A stretch of DNA of 64,000 nt from Noviluteimonas caseinilytica (GCF_018406605.1 NZ_AP024545.1:992001-1056000); one strand, 5' to 3'. Positions 32,803 through 42,694 are shown, counted from the first letter of the stretch. The notes: generated by a model not told the origin, from the letters alone. Numbers and translations: made by a program.

Positions 32803-33722
32803 CAGGCGGCCTCGCGCAGGGAGGCGACGGCGTCGTCGCGGGTGAGTTCGGTGAAGGCCTCGGCCAGGCCGGCGGCGCGCACTTCGAGCGCGGACAGCGT
32901 GTCGTCGAGCGCCAGCAGGCGGCGCACCACGGCCTCGGCGTGTTCGGTGGCGATGCACAGGCGATCGCCTTCCAGCGTGGCTTCGACGACGCCCGGCCAA
33001 TCGGCCACGTCGGTCGGCGACAGCGTCGTGTTGCACCGCACGCGCTTCATCGACACGCGCGCACGCAACGCATCGACGCTGCCTTCGCTGATGATGCGGC
33101 CGCGCGCCATCACGCACACGCGGTCGGCCAGCGCTTCGGCTTCCTCGAGGTAATGCGTGGTGAGCACCACGCCGTTGCCTTCGGCGACGAGGTGGCGGAT
33201 GGCGGCCCACAAGGTCTGGCGCGCCTGGATGTCCATGCCGACGGTGGGTTCGTCGAGGAACAGCAGCTTCGGCCGGCCGCACAGCGCGAGCGCGAACTGC
33301 ACGCGCCGCTGCTGGCCGCCGGACAACTTGCCGTACGGACGCTTGAGCAGGTCGGCCACGCCGGCCAGGTCCGCGCTTTCCTGCACGGTGCGCGGCGACG
33401 GGTAATAGCTGGCGGTGAGGCGAATCAGCTCGCCGACGCGCAACGTCGCCGGCAACTGCGCGTCCTGCAGCATCACGCCGATGTTGCGGCGCGCGGCGAT
33501 GTCCTGCGGATCGCGGCCGAACAGTTCGACCGTGCCCGCATCGGCGCGCAGCAGCCCGAGCAGCAGGCCGATCGCGGTCGTCTTGCCCGCGCCGTTGGGC
33601 CCGAGCAGCGCCAGCAGTTCGCCGCCGCGCAGCGCGAGGTCCACGCCGTCGAGGGCCTTGATCTTCCCGTAGGACTTGCTGGCGTGGTGCAGGCGCGCCA
33701 GGACGGCGTCGGCGGTGCGCAT
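32802..33722 (-). CDS. ABC exporter ATP-binding protein
   Basis: A 306-residue ATPase: Walker A GPNGAGKTT at 41-49, Q-loop MLQDAQLPATLRVGEL, signature LSGGQQRRVQFALAL near 137, Walker B LLFLDEPTVGMD near 158 and switch His in VVLTTHYLEEAEALADR. The C-terminal 80 residues form the extra domain of DrrA/CcmA-like exporters. The ATG at 33722 is chosen; a longer frame to 33860 has no support. It is the first gene of the operon and faces the hlyD-like gene across 198 bp. Confidence 0.92.
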   Translation of the reverse strand: MRTADAVLARLHHASKSYGKIKALDGVDLALRGGELLALLGPNGAGKTTAIGLLLGLLRADAGTVELFGRDPQDIAARRNIGVMLQDAQLPATLRVGELIRLTASYYPSPRTVQESADLAGVADLLKRPYGKLSGGQQRRVQFALALCGRPKLLFLDEPTVGMDIQARQTLWAAIRHLVAEGNGVVLTTHYLEEAEALADRVCVMARGRIISEGSVDALRARVSMKRVRCNTTLSPTDVADWPGVVEATLEGDRLCIATEHAEAVVRRLLALDDTLSALEVRAAGLAEAFTELTRDDAVASLREAA

Positions 33723-33786
33723 CGCGATGCTCCGGTATTGGATGGTGGAAGCATCGTCCCGCCACGGGGCCAATGGCGGCAGTCGC

Positions 33787-33888
33787 GTGTCACACGCCAA
33801 GCAGGTGACAGACGTCAGGTGACGCGAGGGGTGGCCGGCCGTAGCCTGCGATCCCGTCAATGGCGCGTGTCACCGGCCACGGTCACAC
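33787..33888. promoter_or_regulatory. Cluster of GTGTCAC/GTGAC half-sites in a divergent promoter region
   Basis: The gap between the two exporter operons holds GTGTCAC (33787), GTGACA (33805), GGTGAC (33818) and an imperfect dyad with arms GTGTCACCG and CGGTCACAC (33867-33888). The repeated half-site in both orientations suggests an operator array, possibly for the DesR-like regulator. Confidence 0.4.
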
Positions 33889-33920
33889 TAAGCCCCTTCC
33901 CCACGTCAAGGCTCCCTGCA

Positions 33921-35177
33921 ATGCCCGCATCCGCCGACCTCCTCAAGGAACTGCGCATCGACCGAAGCGCACCGCCGCCTGCGCCGCCGTCGCGCAAGCG
34001 CTGGGCGTTGCTGGCCGTGTTCGGCGGCGCGATCGCGGCGATCGTGGGCGCGTGGGCCGCGATGGGCCACGGCGGCGCGACCGAAGTGGAGACCGCGCAG
34101 GTCACCGCGATCGGCGGCAGCGGCGGCGGCAATGCCACGGCGGTGCTCGATGCCACCGGCTATGTCGTCGCGCGCCGCATGGCCACCGTGTCGGCGAAGA
34201 TCACCGGCAAGGTGCGCGAAGTGCTGATCGAAGAAGGCCAGCACGTCGAAGCCGGCCAGGTGATGGCCACGCTCGATCCGATCGACGCCGATGCGCAACG
34301 CGCGCTCGCGGCGTCGCAAGTGGCGATGGCGCAAAGCCAGGTCGGCAGCATCGATGCGCAGCTGCGCGAAGCCGAAGCGAACGTCGTGCGCCTGAATGGC
34401 TTGATCAAGCAGCAGCTCGTCTCGCGCGCCGCCTACGACCAGGCCGTCGCCGAACGCGATTCGTTGCGCGCGCAGCGCAACACCACGCAACGCCAGGCCG
34501 CGGTCGCCGGCAACCAGCTGCGCATCGCCGACCAGAACATCGACAACACCGTGGTGCGCGCGCCGTTCGCCGGCGTGGTGATCGCCAAGGCCGCGCAGCC
34601 GGGCGAGATGGTCTCGCCGCTGTCGGCCGGTGGCGGCTTCACGCGCACGGGCATCGGCACCGTGGTCGACATGGATTCGCTGGAAGTCGAAGTGGAAGTC
34701 GGCGAAGCCTTCATCGGCCGCGTGAAGCCGAAGATGCCGGTCGAGTCCACGCTCAACGCGTATCCCGACTGGAAGATCCCCGGCGAAGTCATCGCGATCA
34801 TCCCCGCCGCCGACCGCGGCAAGGCGACGGTGAAAGTGCGCGTGGGCATGAACGTGCGCGACCCGCGCATCGTGCCGGACATGGGCGTGCGCGTGAGCTT
34901 CCTGGAAGCGGCACGCCCGGCCACCGCGCAGAAGACCAACCCCGGCGTGCTCGCGCCGGCAGGCGCGATCGTGCAGCGCGACGGCAAGGACGTGGCGTTC
35001 GTGGTCGATGGCGAGAAGGCGCAGCTGCGCGCGGTGAAGGTCGGCCGCACGCTCGGCGACGATCGCGAAGTCACCGAAGGCCTGAGCGGCGGCGACACCG
35101 TCGTGGTGTCCCCGCCCGAATCGCTGGCCGACGGCGCGCGCGTCAAGCCGAAGGCCGCCGAAGCCGAATCGCAGTAA
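33921..35177 (+). CDS. HlyD/RND-type periplasmic adaptor subunit
   Basis: A 418-residue membrane-fusion protein. A single N-terminal helix (27-47, WALLAVFGGAIAAIVGAWAAMG) anchors it. A lipoyl half-motif (ISAKITGKVREVLIEEGQHVEAGQVMATLD type, near 90-120), a coiled-coil hairpin (130-205) and the second lipoyl half (VVRAPFAGVVIAKAAQPGEMVSP) follow, then beta-barrel and membrane-proximal domains. It would link the following ABC transporter to an outer-membrane channel not encoded here. It is the first gene of the rightward exporter operon. Confidence 0.9.
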   Translation: MPASADLLKELRIDRSAPPPAPPSRKRWALLAVFGGAIAAIVGAWAAMGHGGATEVETAQVTAIGGSGGGNATAVLDATGYVVARRMATVSAKITGKVREVLIEEGQHVEAGQVMATLDPIDADAQRALAASQVAMAQSQVGSIDAQLREAEANVVRLNGLIKQQLVSRAAYDQAVAERDSLRAQRNTTQRQAAVAGNQLRIADQNIDNTVVRAPFAGVVIAKAAQPGEMVSPLSAGGGFTRTGIGTVVDMDSLEVEVEVGEAFIGRVKPKMPVESTLNAYPDWKIPGEVIAIIPAADRGKATVKVRVGMNVRDPRIVPDMGVRVSFLEAARPATAQKTNPGVLAPAGAIVQRDGKDVAFVVDGEKAQLRAVKVGRTLGDDREVTEGLSGGDTVVVSPPESLADGARVKPKAAEAESQ

Positions 35178-35220
35178 CGCATTCCACCCTTCCCGAACCC
35201 CCGCACCCCCGGAGCCAGGC

Positions 35221-35919
<699 letters not shown>

Positions 35920-35938
35920 GCCAGGCCCGGAGCCCGCG

Positions 35939-37102
35939 ATGAAATATTTCCACTTGATCTGGGCGGCGCTGTTCCGCAGCAGGACGCGGACCTTCCTCAC
36001 GCTGTTCTCGGTGATGACCGCCTTCTTCCTGTTCGGCATGCTCGACTCGGTGCGCGTCGCCTTCAATTCCGGCGGCAGCGTCACCGGCGCCAATCGCATG
36101 ATCGCCTCGTCGCGCCTGTCGCTGACGCAGATGCTGCCGTACTCGCTCGACCCGCAGATCCGCGCGATCCCGGGCGTGAAGAAGTCCTCGTACGCCGCGT
36201 GGTTCGGCGGCATCTACAAGGATCCGAAGAACTTCTTCCCCAACTTCTCCGTCGGCCCCGGTTACCTCGACGTGTATCCGGAATTCATCCTGCCGGCCGA
36301 CCAGCGCAAGGCGTGGGAAGCCGATCGCACCGGCGCGATCGTCGGCGAGACGCTGGCGAAGCGGCACGGCTGGAAAGTCGGCGACGTGATCCCGTTGCAG
36401 GCCACGATCTTCCCGACCAAGGGCAGTAACGACTGGTCGTTCAAGCTCGACGGCATCTTCAAGGTCAAGGACGAGAAGCAGAAGGCCGGCCAGGAAAGCG
36501 TGCTGCTCTTCCACTGGAACTACTTCGACGAGGCCAACGACTACGTCAAGGGCCGCGTGGGCTGGTACATCCTGCAGCTCGACGACGCCAGCCACGCAGA
36601 CCGCGTGTCCAAGGCCGTCGATGCGTTGTCGGCCAACTCCGACCACGAGACCAAGACACAGACCGAACAGGCGTTCAACCAAGCCTTCATCAAGCAGATC
36701 GGCGACATCGGGTTGATCGTCACCGCGATCATGGGTGCGGTGTTCTTCACCCTGTTGCTGCTGACCGGCAACACGATGGCGCAGGCGGTGCGCGAACGCA
36801 TTCCGGAACTGGCGGTGCTCAAGACCATCGGTTTCAGCAATCGGAGCGTGCTGATGCTGGTGCTCGGCGAGTCGGTGTTGCTGGTGGCGATCGGTGCGGT
36901 GCTGGGCCTGGCGCTCGCGCCGCTGGCGATGATCGCCACGACGAAGGGCAGCGGCGGCTTCATCCAGTTGCCGTCGAGCCTGCCGCCGGAAAGCTGGGTC
37001 ACCGGCCTGTTGCTGATGCTGGCCTTCGGCGTGCTCGCCGGCCTGCTGCCCGCATTGCGTGCGATGCGCCTGAACATCGTCGATGCCCTCGCGGGCCGCT
37101 GA
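35939..37102 (+). CDS. FtsX-like ABC permease, subunit 1
   Basis: A 387-residue MacB-type permease. An N-terminal helix (20-38) is followed by a periplasmic domain of about 220 residues (MacB_PCD type) and three C-terminal helices (about 260-285, 310-335, 350-375) of the FtsX domain. It ends ALRAMRLNIVDALAGR, the usual closing motif. The next permease is a paralogue, so the transporter is probably a heterodimer. The stop is 10 bp before the next start. Confidence 0.9.
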   Translation: MKYFHLIWAALFRSRTRTFLTLFSVMTAFFLFGMLDSVRVAFNSGGSVTGANRMIASSRLSLTQMLPYSLDPQIRAIPGVKKSSYAAWFGGIYKDPKNFFPNFSVGPGYLDVYPEFILPADQRKAWEADRTGAIVGETLAKRHGWKVGDVIPLQATIFPTKGSNDWSFKLDGIFKVKDEKQKAGQESVLLFHWNYFDEANDYVKGRVGWYILQLDDASHADRVSKAVDALSANSDHETKTQTEQAFNQAFIKQIGDIGLIVTAIMGAVFFTLLLLTGNTMAQAVRERIPELAVLKTIGFSNRSVLMLVLGESVLLVAIGAVLGLALAPLAMIATTKGSGGFIQLPSSLPPESWVTGLLLMLAFGVLAGLLPALRAMRLNIVDALAGR

Positions 37103-37112
37103 GGAGACTCCT

Positions 37113-38429
37113 ATGTCGAAGTCGAAACGTTTCTTCTCCGGCCTGCTCACGATCGTGGCCCTGGTCGCCGCGCTCGTCGTGTGGTCGATGCTGCCGTGGT
37201 TCGGCGTGCTCGCGATCGCGGTCGCGGTCGCCGCGTGGCTCGCCTTCACGCGTAGCGGTGCGATCGCACTCGCCGCCACGCGCATCGGCATCGCGGGCTT
37301 GCCGCAACGCTGGGGTGCGTCGTCGGTGATCGTGATCGGCATCGCCGGCGTGGTCGGCGTGCTGGTGGCGATGCTCGCGATGGGCGAAGGCTTCAAGGCC
37401 ACGCTGTCCAACACCGGCGGCACCGACACCGCGATCATCCTGCGCGGCGGTTCGCAAGCCGAGACCAACTCGGTGATCACGCGCGACCAGGTGCCGCTGA
37501 TTTCCGGCCTGCCGGGCATCGCGCGCGGCGCCGACGGTCAGCCGGTTTCGTCGCCGGAGCTCTCGCAGGTGGTCAACCTGCAGAGCAAGGCCGACGGCAC
37601 CGACACCAACGTGCAGTTCCGCGGCGTGGGTCCTGCGGCATGGGCGTTGCGTCCGAAGCTGAAGATCGTGGAAGGCCGCAAGTTCGGCCCGGGCCTGCGC
37701 GAGATGGTGGTCGGTCGCGGTGCGCAGAAGCAGTTCGCCAACCTCGACGTCGGCAAGCAGGTCAAGCTGGCCAACCAGGTGTGGACGGTGGTGGGCGCGT
37801 TCGAGTCGGGCGATTCGAACGAGTCGGAACTGTGGGCGGACGTCGACGTGCTCGGCCCCGCGTACCAGCGCCAGGCCTTCCAGTCAGTGACCGTGAAGCT
37901 GGATGGCAAGAACGGCTTCAAGCAGTTGTCCGCCGGCCTCGCCGCGGATCCGCGCCTGAAGCTCGACGCGATGACCACGCACGATTACTACGCCAAGCAG
38001 TCGGAAGGCCTGACGAAGTTCCTCTCCGTCCTCGGCATCGTGATCGGTTCGATCATGGCGGTGGGCGCGATCTTCGGTGCGCTCAACTCGATGTACGCCG
38101 CCGTCGCGGGTCGCTCGCGCGAAATCGCGACGATGCGTGCGCTGGGCTTCCGCGGCGTGCCGGTCGTCACCGCGGTGATGCTGGAAACGATGCTGCTCGC
38201 GCTGGTCGGCGGCATCATCGGCGCGCTGATCGCGTGGGTCGTGTTCAACGGCCACACCGTGTCGACGCTGGGCAACAACTTCAGCCAGGTGGTGTTCCAG
38301 TTCCGCGTCTCGCCGCAGTTGCTGTGGACGGGACTGAAGTGGGCGCTGGGCATCGGGTTGGTCGGTGGGTTGTTCCCGGCGTTGCGGGCGGCGCGACTCC
38401 CGGTGACGGAGGCCTTGCGCGCCGGTTGA
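37113..38429 (+). CDS. FtsX-like ABC permease, subunit 2
   Basis: A 438-residue permease with the same plan as its neighbour but with two extra hydrophobic helices at the N-terminus (8-26 and 28-46) before the canonical anchor (70-95). A periplasmic domain and three FtsX helices follow, ending ALRAARLPVTEALRAG. AGGAG lies 7 bases before the ATG at 37113, which rules out the longer frame from 37083. It ends the operon; a strong terminator follows 21 bp later. Confidence 0.9.
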   Translation: MSKSKRFFSGLLTIVALVAALVVWSMLPWFGVLAIAVAVAAWLAFTRSGAIALAATRIGIAGLPQRWGASSVIVIGIAGVVGVLVAMLAMGEGFKATLSNTGGTDTAIILRGGSQAETNSVITRDQVPLISGLPGIARGADGQPVSSPELSQVVNLQSKADGTDTNVQFRGVGPAAWALRPKLKIVEGRKFGPGLREMVVGRGAQKQFANLDVGKQVKLANQVWTVVGAFESGDSNESELWADVDVLGPAYQRQAFQSVTVKLDGKNGFKQLSAGLAADPRLKLDAMTTHDYYAKQSEGLTKFLSVLGIVIGSIMAVGAIFGALNSMYAAVAGRSREIATMRALGFRGVPVVTAVMLETMLLALVGGIIGALIAWVVFNGHTVSTLGNNFSQVVFQFRVSPQLLWTGLKWALGIGLVGGLFPALRAARLPVTEALRAG

Positions 38430-38450
38430 TCGCAAACCGTGTCGAAGAGC

Positions 38451-38479
38451 GGGCGGCCTCGGCCGCCCGTTTTCTTTTG
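38451..38479 (+). terminator. Rho-independent terminator after the exporter operon
   Basis: GGGCGGCC and GGCCGCCC form a perfect 8-bp stem with a two-base loop, followed by GTTTTCTTTTG. It closes the rightward hlyD-like/ABC operon. Confidence 0.88.
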
Positions 38480-38529
38480 CGGTGCGGATTGCCGGTACGA
38501 TCCGCGACGGGATCGGGGAGCGTTGACGA

Positions 38530-39456
38530 ATGCAGGATTGGGGCGGGGTGCTGGTCGTTGTGTGCGCGCTGGGCGCGGTGTTCGCGATTTTCCGCTTGCA
38601 GCGCAGGGCGAAGGCAAGCGCCGCAATCCGGAACGCGGCATCGATCGCCGCGCTGGCGAATGCGCAGCGTTTCGAGGCGCGCAGCCGTCGCTGGGTCAAC
38701 GTCGTGGCGCTGCTGGTGCTCGGCATTGCGCTCGTCATGCTGGGATGGGGCGCGTACGTGATGACGCGCACCGGGACATGGATCGGCGCCGTCGTCGTCA
38801 TGTCGACGGGCATCGCGCTGCTGGCGTGGATGCTCGCGAGCATCCCGCGCATCGTGCGCAACGAACCGATGTTGTCGATGGACGCGCGCGGGCTGTATTG
38901 CGTCAACCTGGGCCGCATTCCGTGGACGGAGATCCTGGCGATCGCGTGGACCGTGCGCCAAGTGAAGAACGGCGAGCTCAACCAGCTGGAACTGCTGCTG
39001 CGCAAGCCGGCACGCTACCTGGACGGCGCGCCCTGGCGCGTGCGCCTGCTGAAACGCCGCTGGCGCACGCAGCAGCCCCGCTACGGCGAATTCAATCTCT
39101 CGATGGACTCGCTCGACAAGGCGCCCGCGGTCATCCACGCCGCGGTGCTGCATTTCCGCGAACAGGTGCAGCCGCCGCTGGCCATGCTATGGCGCGCGGG
39201 CATGGATGACCGGCAGGTCGATGTGATGCTGGAATTCGCACAGCGCCAGGCCGACATCGAGCAGGCCCTGCGCTCGAGCGATCCTGCGCAGGTGCGCGAT
39301 GCGATGGCGCGCGTCGCCGTGCTGGAGCGCGAGGGCGATGCCGCACTGGAAGAAGCCGCCGTCCATGCGAAGCGAACGCAACGCAAGACCTGGCTATGGA
39401 ATGCATTCGTGTTCGCGCTGGTGCTCGTGGCGCTGGTGATCAAGGTCACGCACTGA
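38530..39456 (+). CDS. Hypothetical membrane protein with soluble C-terminal region
   Basis: A 308-residue protein with a hydrophobic N-terminus (5-22), two helices at about 58-80 and 86-108, a beta-rich cytoplasmic part (115-180, with GLYCVNLGRIPWTEILAIAWTVRQV, a PH-like or STM3941-like pattern), a helical part (200-275) and a last helix (288-306). I do not recognise the whole protein. It stands alone after the terminator and converges with the DUF1272 gene 3 bp away. Confidence 0.65.
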   Translation: MQDWGGVLVVVCALGAVFAIFRLQRRAKASAAIRNAASIAALANAQRFEARSRRWVNVVALLVLGIALVMLGWGAYVMTRTGTWIGAVVVMSTGIALLAWMLASIPRIVRNEPMLSMDARGLYCVNLGRIPWTEILAIAWTVRQVKNGELNQLELLLRKPARYLDGAPWRVRLLKRRWRTQQPRYGEFNLSMDSLDKAPAVIHAAVLHFREQVQPPLAMLWRAGMDDRQVDVMLEFAQRQADIEQALRSSDPAQVRDAMARVAVLEREGDAALEEAAVHAKRTQRKTWLWNAFVFALVLVALVIKVTH

Positions 39457-39459
39457 TCA

Positions 39460-39711
39460 TCAGGCGCTTGCCGCCGCGCATCCATCCGGCTTGCGCACCC
39501 GCTCCGTCGACGCCGGATACTTCACCAGCAGATGCGCCGCGCGCCTGGGCCGCGGCGCGAACGTCCCGCCGCAGTTCGGGCACCGGCCCTTGAGCACGCC
39601 GGTGGCGCAGTCGGCGCAGAACGTGCATTCGAACGAACAGATCAGCGCGTCGTGCGCGTCGGGCGGCAGGTCCTTGTCGCAGCATTCGCAGTTCGGGCGC
39701 ATCTGCAGCAT
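39460..39711 (-). CDS. DUF1272 cysteine-cluster protein
   Basis: An 83-residue protein with the DUF1272 pattern: MRPNCECCDKDLPPDAHDA, ICSFECTFCADC and RCPNCGGTFAPRPRR. The paired cysteines should bind zinc. Function is not established. It is followed by a Lys/Arg-containing tail. It starts 12 bp after the rarD-like gene stops and is probably the last gene of that leftward operon. Confidence 0.9.
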   Translation of the reverse strand: MLQMRPNCECCDKDLPPDAHDALICSFECTFCADCATGVLKGRCPNCGGTFAPRPRRAAHLLVKYPASTERVRKPDGCAAASA

Positions 39712-39722
39712 TCGCGGAATCC

Positions 39723-40664
39723 TTAGCGGGTGGCGGGCGCCGCCGCAATGGTGGGCGCGCTGGTGCGGCGCGAGCGCAGCACGCCATCGATGGCGAAGAT
39801 CGCCAGCGCGATCCAGATGAAGGCGAACCCGATCGCGCGGTCGCGGTCGAAGGCTTCGTGGAAGACGAACACGCCGATCAGGAACTGCATCGTCGGCGCG
39901 ACGTACTGCAGCAGGCCGACGACCGACAACGGCACGCGCCGCACGGCGTACGCGAAGCCCACCAGCGGCAGCGCGGTAAGCGCACCGCTGACGATCAGCA
40001 GCACGCTGGTCCACGCGCCGTAACCGCCGGCGGATTGCGCCACGAAGAAGCCGCCCTGCCCGTGCCATTGGCTCCAGCCGAGCAACACGATGGCCGGCAG
40101 CAGCAGGTACGCGCCTTCGACGCCGAGGCCCGGGATCGATTCGACCGACGCGAGCTTGCGGATCAGGCCATACAGCGCGAACGACGCGGCGAGCGCGAGC
40201 GCGATCCACGGCAACTGGCCGAAGCGCAACGTCAGCCACGCAACACCGACGGTGGCGATCGCGACCGACACCCACTGCGCACGGCCGAGGCGCTCGCGCA
40301 GCAGCACGACGCCCAGCAACACGTTGAGCAGCGGATTGATGAAGTACCCGAGGCTCGATTCGACGACGTGCCCCGCGTTGACGGCCCAGATGTACAGGCC
40401 CCAGTTGAACCCGATCAGCAGGCCGCTCAGCCCGAGCATCCACCACACGCGCGGTTTCGCGAGCGCGGCGCGCAGCCAGCCGCGGCCCTGCGTCCAGGTG
40501 AGGTAGGCGCCGACGATCACCGCGCTCCACGCAATCCGGTGCAGCACGATCTGCAGCGACGGCACGTCCTTCAGCATGTGCCACCACAGCGGCATCACGC
40601 CCCACAGCAGGAAGGAACCGACGGCGATCAGCAGGCCGCGGCGGTCGAGGCCGGGGTTGGTCAT
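39723..40664 (-). CDS. rarD: RarD-type EamA-family permease
   Basis: A 313-residue permease with ten transmembrane helices in two EamA repeats. It starts RGLLIAVGSFLLWGVMPLWWHMLKDVPSLQIVLHRIAWS and carries NWGLYIWAVNAGHVVESSLGYFINPLLNVLLGVV, both typical of RarD. Substrate is unknown for RarD proteins. It overlaps the upstream EamA gene by 4 bp. Confidence 0.92.
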   Translation of the reverse strand: MTNPGLDRRGLLIAVGSFLLWGVMPLWWHMLKDVPSLQIVLHRIAWSAVIVGAYLTWTQGRGWLRAALAKPRVWWMLGLSGLLIGFNWGLYIWAVNAGHVVESSLGYFINPLLNVLLGVVLLRERLGRAQWVSVAIATVGVAWLTLRFGQLPWIALALAASFALYGLIRKLASVESIPGLGVEGAYLLLPAIVLLGWSQWHGQGGFFVAQSAGGYGAWTSVLLIVSGALTALPLVGFAYAVRRVPLSVVGLLQYVAPTMQFLIGVFVFHEAFDRDRAIGFAFIWIALAIFAIDGVLRSRRTSAPTIAAAPATR

Positions 40665-41608
40665 GCGACGGGCTCTTCGGCGGGGGCGTCGACGTTGGTC
40701 TCGCGCGCGGGTTTCGCGGGCGTCGCGCTGCGCGCCTTCGCCAGCGTGATCAACACCACGCCGACCAGGATCACCGCCATCGCGCCGAGGTCGTGCTGGG
40801 TGAACACTTCGCCGCCGATCAGCGCGCCGATCAGCACCGCGAGCGGCGGGTTGACGTACGCATAGCTGGTGGCGAGCGCGGGCCGCACGTGGTGCAGCAG
40901 CCAGATGTAGGCGGTGAAGCCGAAGATCGAACCGGCGACGACGAGGTACAGCATCGCGGCGGTCGCGCTCGCACTCGGCATCGTGGTGATGCGTTCGCCG
41001 TGCAGCAGCGCGGCGAGCACGAGCCACAAGGTGCCGGCGAGCATCTGGCCCGCGGCGGCCATGAAGGGTTCCGGCAGGTCCTGGTCGCGGCTCCAGATCG
41101 AACCCCACGCCCAGGCGAGCGGCGCGATGATCAGGCAGACCAGGCCGAGCGGCGAACCGGAGAGTTCTCCGCCGATGCCGAGCCAGATCACGCCGAGGAA
41201 ACCGATCACCAGCCCCGCCCATTCCATGCGCGTGGGATGGCGGCCGCGCAGCATCGCGAACACGCCGGCGAACAACGGCATCGACGCGACCGCGATCGCG
41301 GCGAGGCCGGAGCCGACCTGCGTCTCCGCCAGGTTCACCATCGCGTTGGACAGCACGACCATGAAGATCGAGAGCTTCGCGAGCACGATCCATTGCTTGC
41401 GCGTCGGCGGCGGCGTGCCGCGGAAGCGCAGCACGGCGTACATCAGCGAACCGGCCAGCGCCATGCGGATCGCGGCGAGCAGGAACGGGGGATAGCCCTG
41501 CAGCGCGAAGCGGATGGCGAGGTACGTCGATCCCCACAACACGTACACCGCGGCGAGCGCGAGGCCGATGGCGAGGGCGGACGCGGGCTTGATGGGGGAC
41601 GCGCTCAT
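40661..41608 (-). CDS. EamA-family (YedA/DMT) permease
   Basis: A 315-residue drug/metabolite transporter with ten helices. Motifs YVLWGSTYLAIRFALQGYPPFLLAAIRM and GFTAYIWLLHHVRPALATSYAYVNPPLAVLIG mark the YedA-like group. A polar Ala/Pro/Glu tail ends it. It overlaps the DinB-like gene upstream and the rarD gene downstream by 4 bp each, so all three are translated in series. Confidence 0.92.
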   Translation of the reverse strand: MSASPIKPASALAIGLALAAVYVLWGSTYLAIRFALQGYPPFLLAAIRMALAGSLMYAVLRFRGTPPPTRKQWIVLAKLSIFMVVLSNAMVNLAETQVGSGLAAIAVASMPLFAGVFAMLRGRHPTRMEWAGLVIGFLGVIWLGIGGELSGSPLGLVCLIIAPLAWAWGSIWSRDQDLPEPFMAAAGQMLAGTLWLVLAALLHGERITTMPSASATAAMLYLVVAGSIFGFTAYIWLLHHVRPALATSYAYVNPPLAVLIGALIGGEVFTQHDLGAMAVILVGVVLITLAKARSATPAKPARETNVDAPAEEPVA

Positions 41609-42096
41609 CGGGTCGGGCTCTCGATCTGGCCGGCGAGCCATTGCAGGCCCGCGAGGTGTTGCTGGTCGTGGCTGCACAGGAAGTGCATCAATCCGCGCAG
41701 CGTGGTGGGGCCGTAGCCGTCGAAGTGCGCGGGGCGCGCGAAGTCGGCGGGCGACAAGGCGGTGAGCAGCGCGATCGTTTCCGCGCGCGCCTGGGCGAAG
41801 TCGGCCAGCGCCTGCGCCGCCGTGCCGCGTTGGCCACGCGCATCGGCGAGCGCGTAGCTGTCGATGTCGGCGAGCAGCGGCGTGGCTTCCTGCAACGTGC
41901 GACGGAAGCGCACGTGGTAACCCTCGCGCTCGATGTCGTGCACGTGCCACAGCTGCGCGAGCGGGCCGAAGCGTTCGCTCGGGCAGCCTTCCCAGGACGC
42001 CGGGACGAAATCGGCGCGGGATTCGGGGATGACGGCGTAGTGCGCGCGCAATTCCTGCGGGAAGCGCACGAGGGCCGCGAGGGTGGGGTCCTGCAT
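41605..42096 (-). CDS. DinB-family protein
   Basis: A 163-residue four-helix protein of the DinB/YfiT superfamily. A His in LAQLWHVHDIEREGYH, and His residues in GLMHFLCSHDQQHLAGLQWL, are placed to bind a metal as in DinB-like thiol or bacillithiol transferases. It is first in the leftward operon with two EamA permeases, suggesting conjugation or detoxification followed by export; this link is inference. It faces the AsnC-type regulator across 87 bp. Confidence 0.85.
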   Translation of the reverse strand: MQDPTLAALVRFPQELRAHYAVIPESRADFVPASWEGCPSERFGPLAQLWHVHDIEREGYHVRFRRTLQEATPLLADIDSYALADARGQRGTAAQALADFAQARAETIALLTALSPADFARPAHFDGYGPTTLRGLMHFLCSHDQQHLAGLQWLAGQIESPTR

Positions 42097-42141
42097 GGGC
42101 GACAGCCTAGCGAGACGTCCAGCATTGCGTTTGAAAATTCG

Positions 42142-42165
42142 TGCGCATTGGCGCAAGAATCTTGC
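42142..42165. promoter_or_regulatory. Candidate Lrp/AsnC operator
   Basis: Two overlapping dyads, TGCGC-N4-GCGCA and GCAAGA-A-TCTTGC, lie in the 87-bp gap between the DinB-like operon and the AsnC-type gene, 19 bp before the latter start. Divergent placement fits autoregulation plus control of the exporter operon. Confidence 0.45.
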
Positions 42166-42183
42166 ACACGCCAAGGAGGCGCC

Positions 42184-42678
42184 ATGTCTGCCCCCCTCGC
42201 CCTCGACGAGTTCGACCACCGGCTGCTGGAACTGCTGCAACGCGACGCTGACGCCACGCTGTCCGCGCTCGGCGACGCGGTGGGCCTGTCCGCCAGCGCG
42301 GTGCAGCGGCGCATCAAGCGGTATCGCGAATCCGGATTGATGCGGCAGGTGGCCGTGCTGAATCCCGCGATGCTCGGCAACGTGACGCTGGCGGCGGTGC
42401 TGGTGGCGCTGGAACGCGAATCCGCGCGGCACCATGCCGCCTTCTACGCGCGCATGCGCAGCGCGCCGGAAGTGCAGCAGTGCTACGTGCTGGCGGGCGA
42501 GTGGGATTACCTGGTGATCCTGGCCACCACCGGCTTGCCGCACACGCGCGAAGTGGCGGAGCGGCTGTTCGGCAGCGACGAAACGCTGAAGCGCTACGAG
42601 ACGCGCATGGTGTTCGAACCGATCAAGCTGGGATTGCACCTGCCGACCCGCCCGCCCGCGGCACGCCGCAAGAAGTGA
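42184..42678 (+). CDS. Lrp/AsnC-family transcriptional regulator
   Basis: A 164-residue regulator: N-terminal helix-turn-helix (about 8-60, LDEFDHRLLELLQRDADATLSALGDAVGLSASAVQRRIKRYRESGLM), then an effector-binding alpha/beta domain with LAGEWDYLVILATTG. A perfect AAGGAGG lies 5 bases before the ATG. It is divergent from the DinB-EamA-RarD operon, and an amino-acid-responsive control of the permeases is a reasonable guess. Confidence 0.92.
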   Translation: MSAPLALDEFDHRLLELLQRDADATLSALGDAVGLSASAVQRRIKRYRESGLMRQVAVLNPAMLGNVTLAAVLVALERESARHHAAFYARMRSAPEVQQCYVLAGEWDYLVILATTGLPHTREVAERLFGSDETLKRYETRMVFEPIKLGLHLPTRPPAARRKK

Positions 42679-42694
42679 CCGTACCGCGCAGTCG

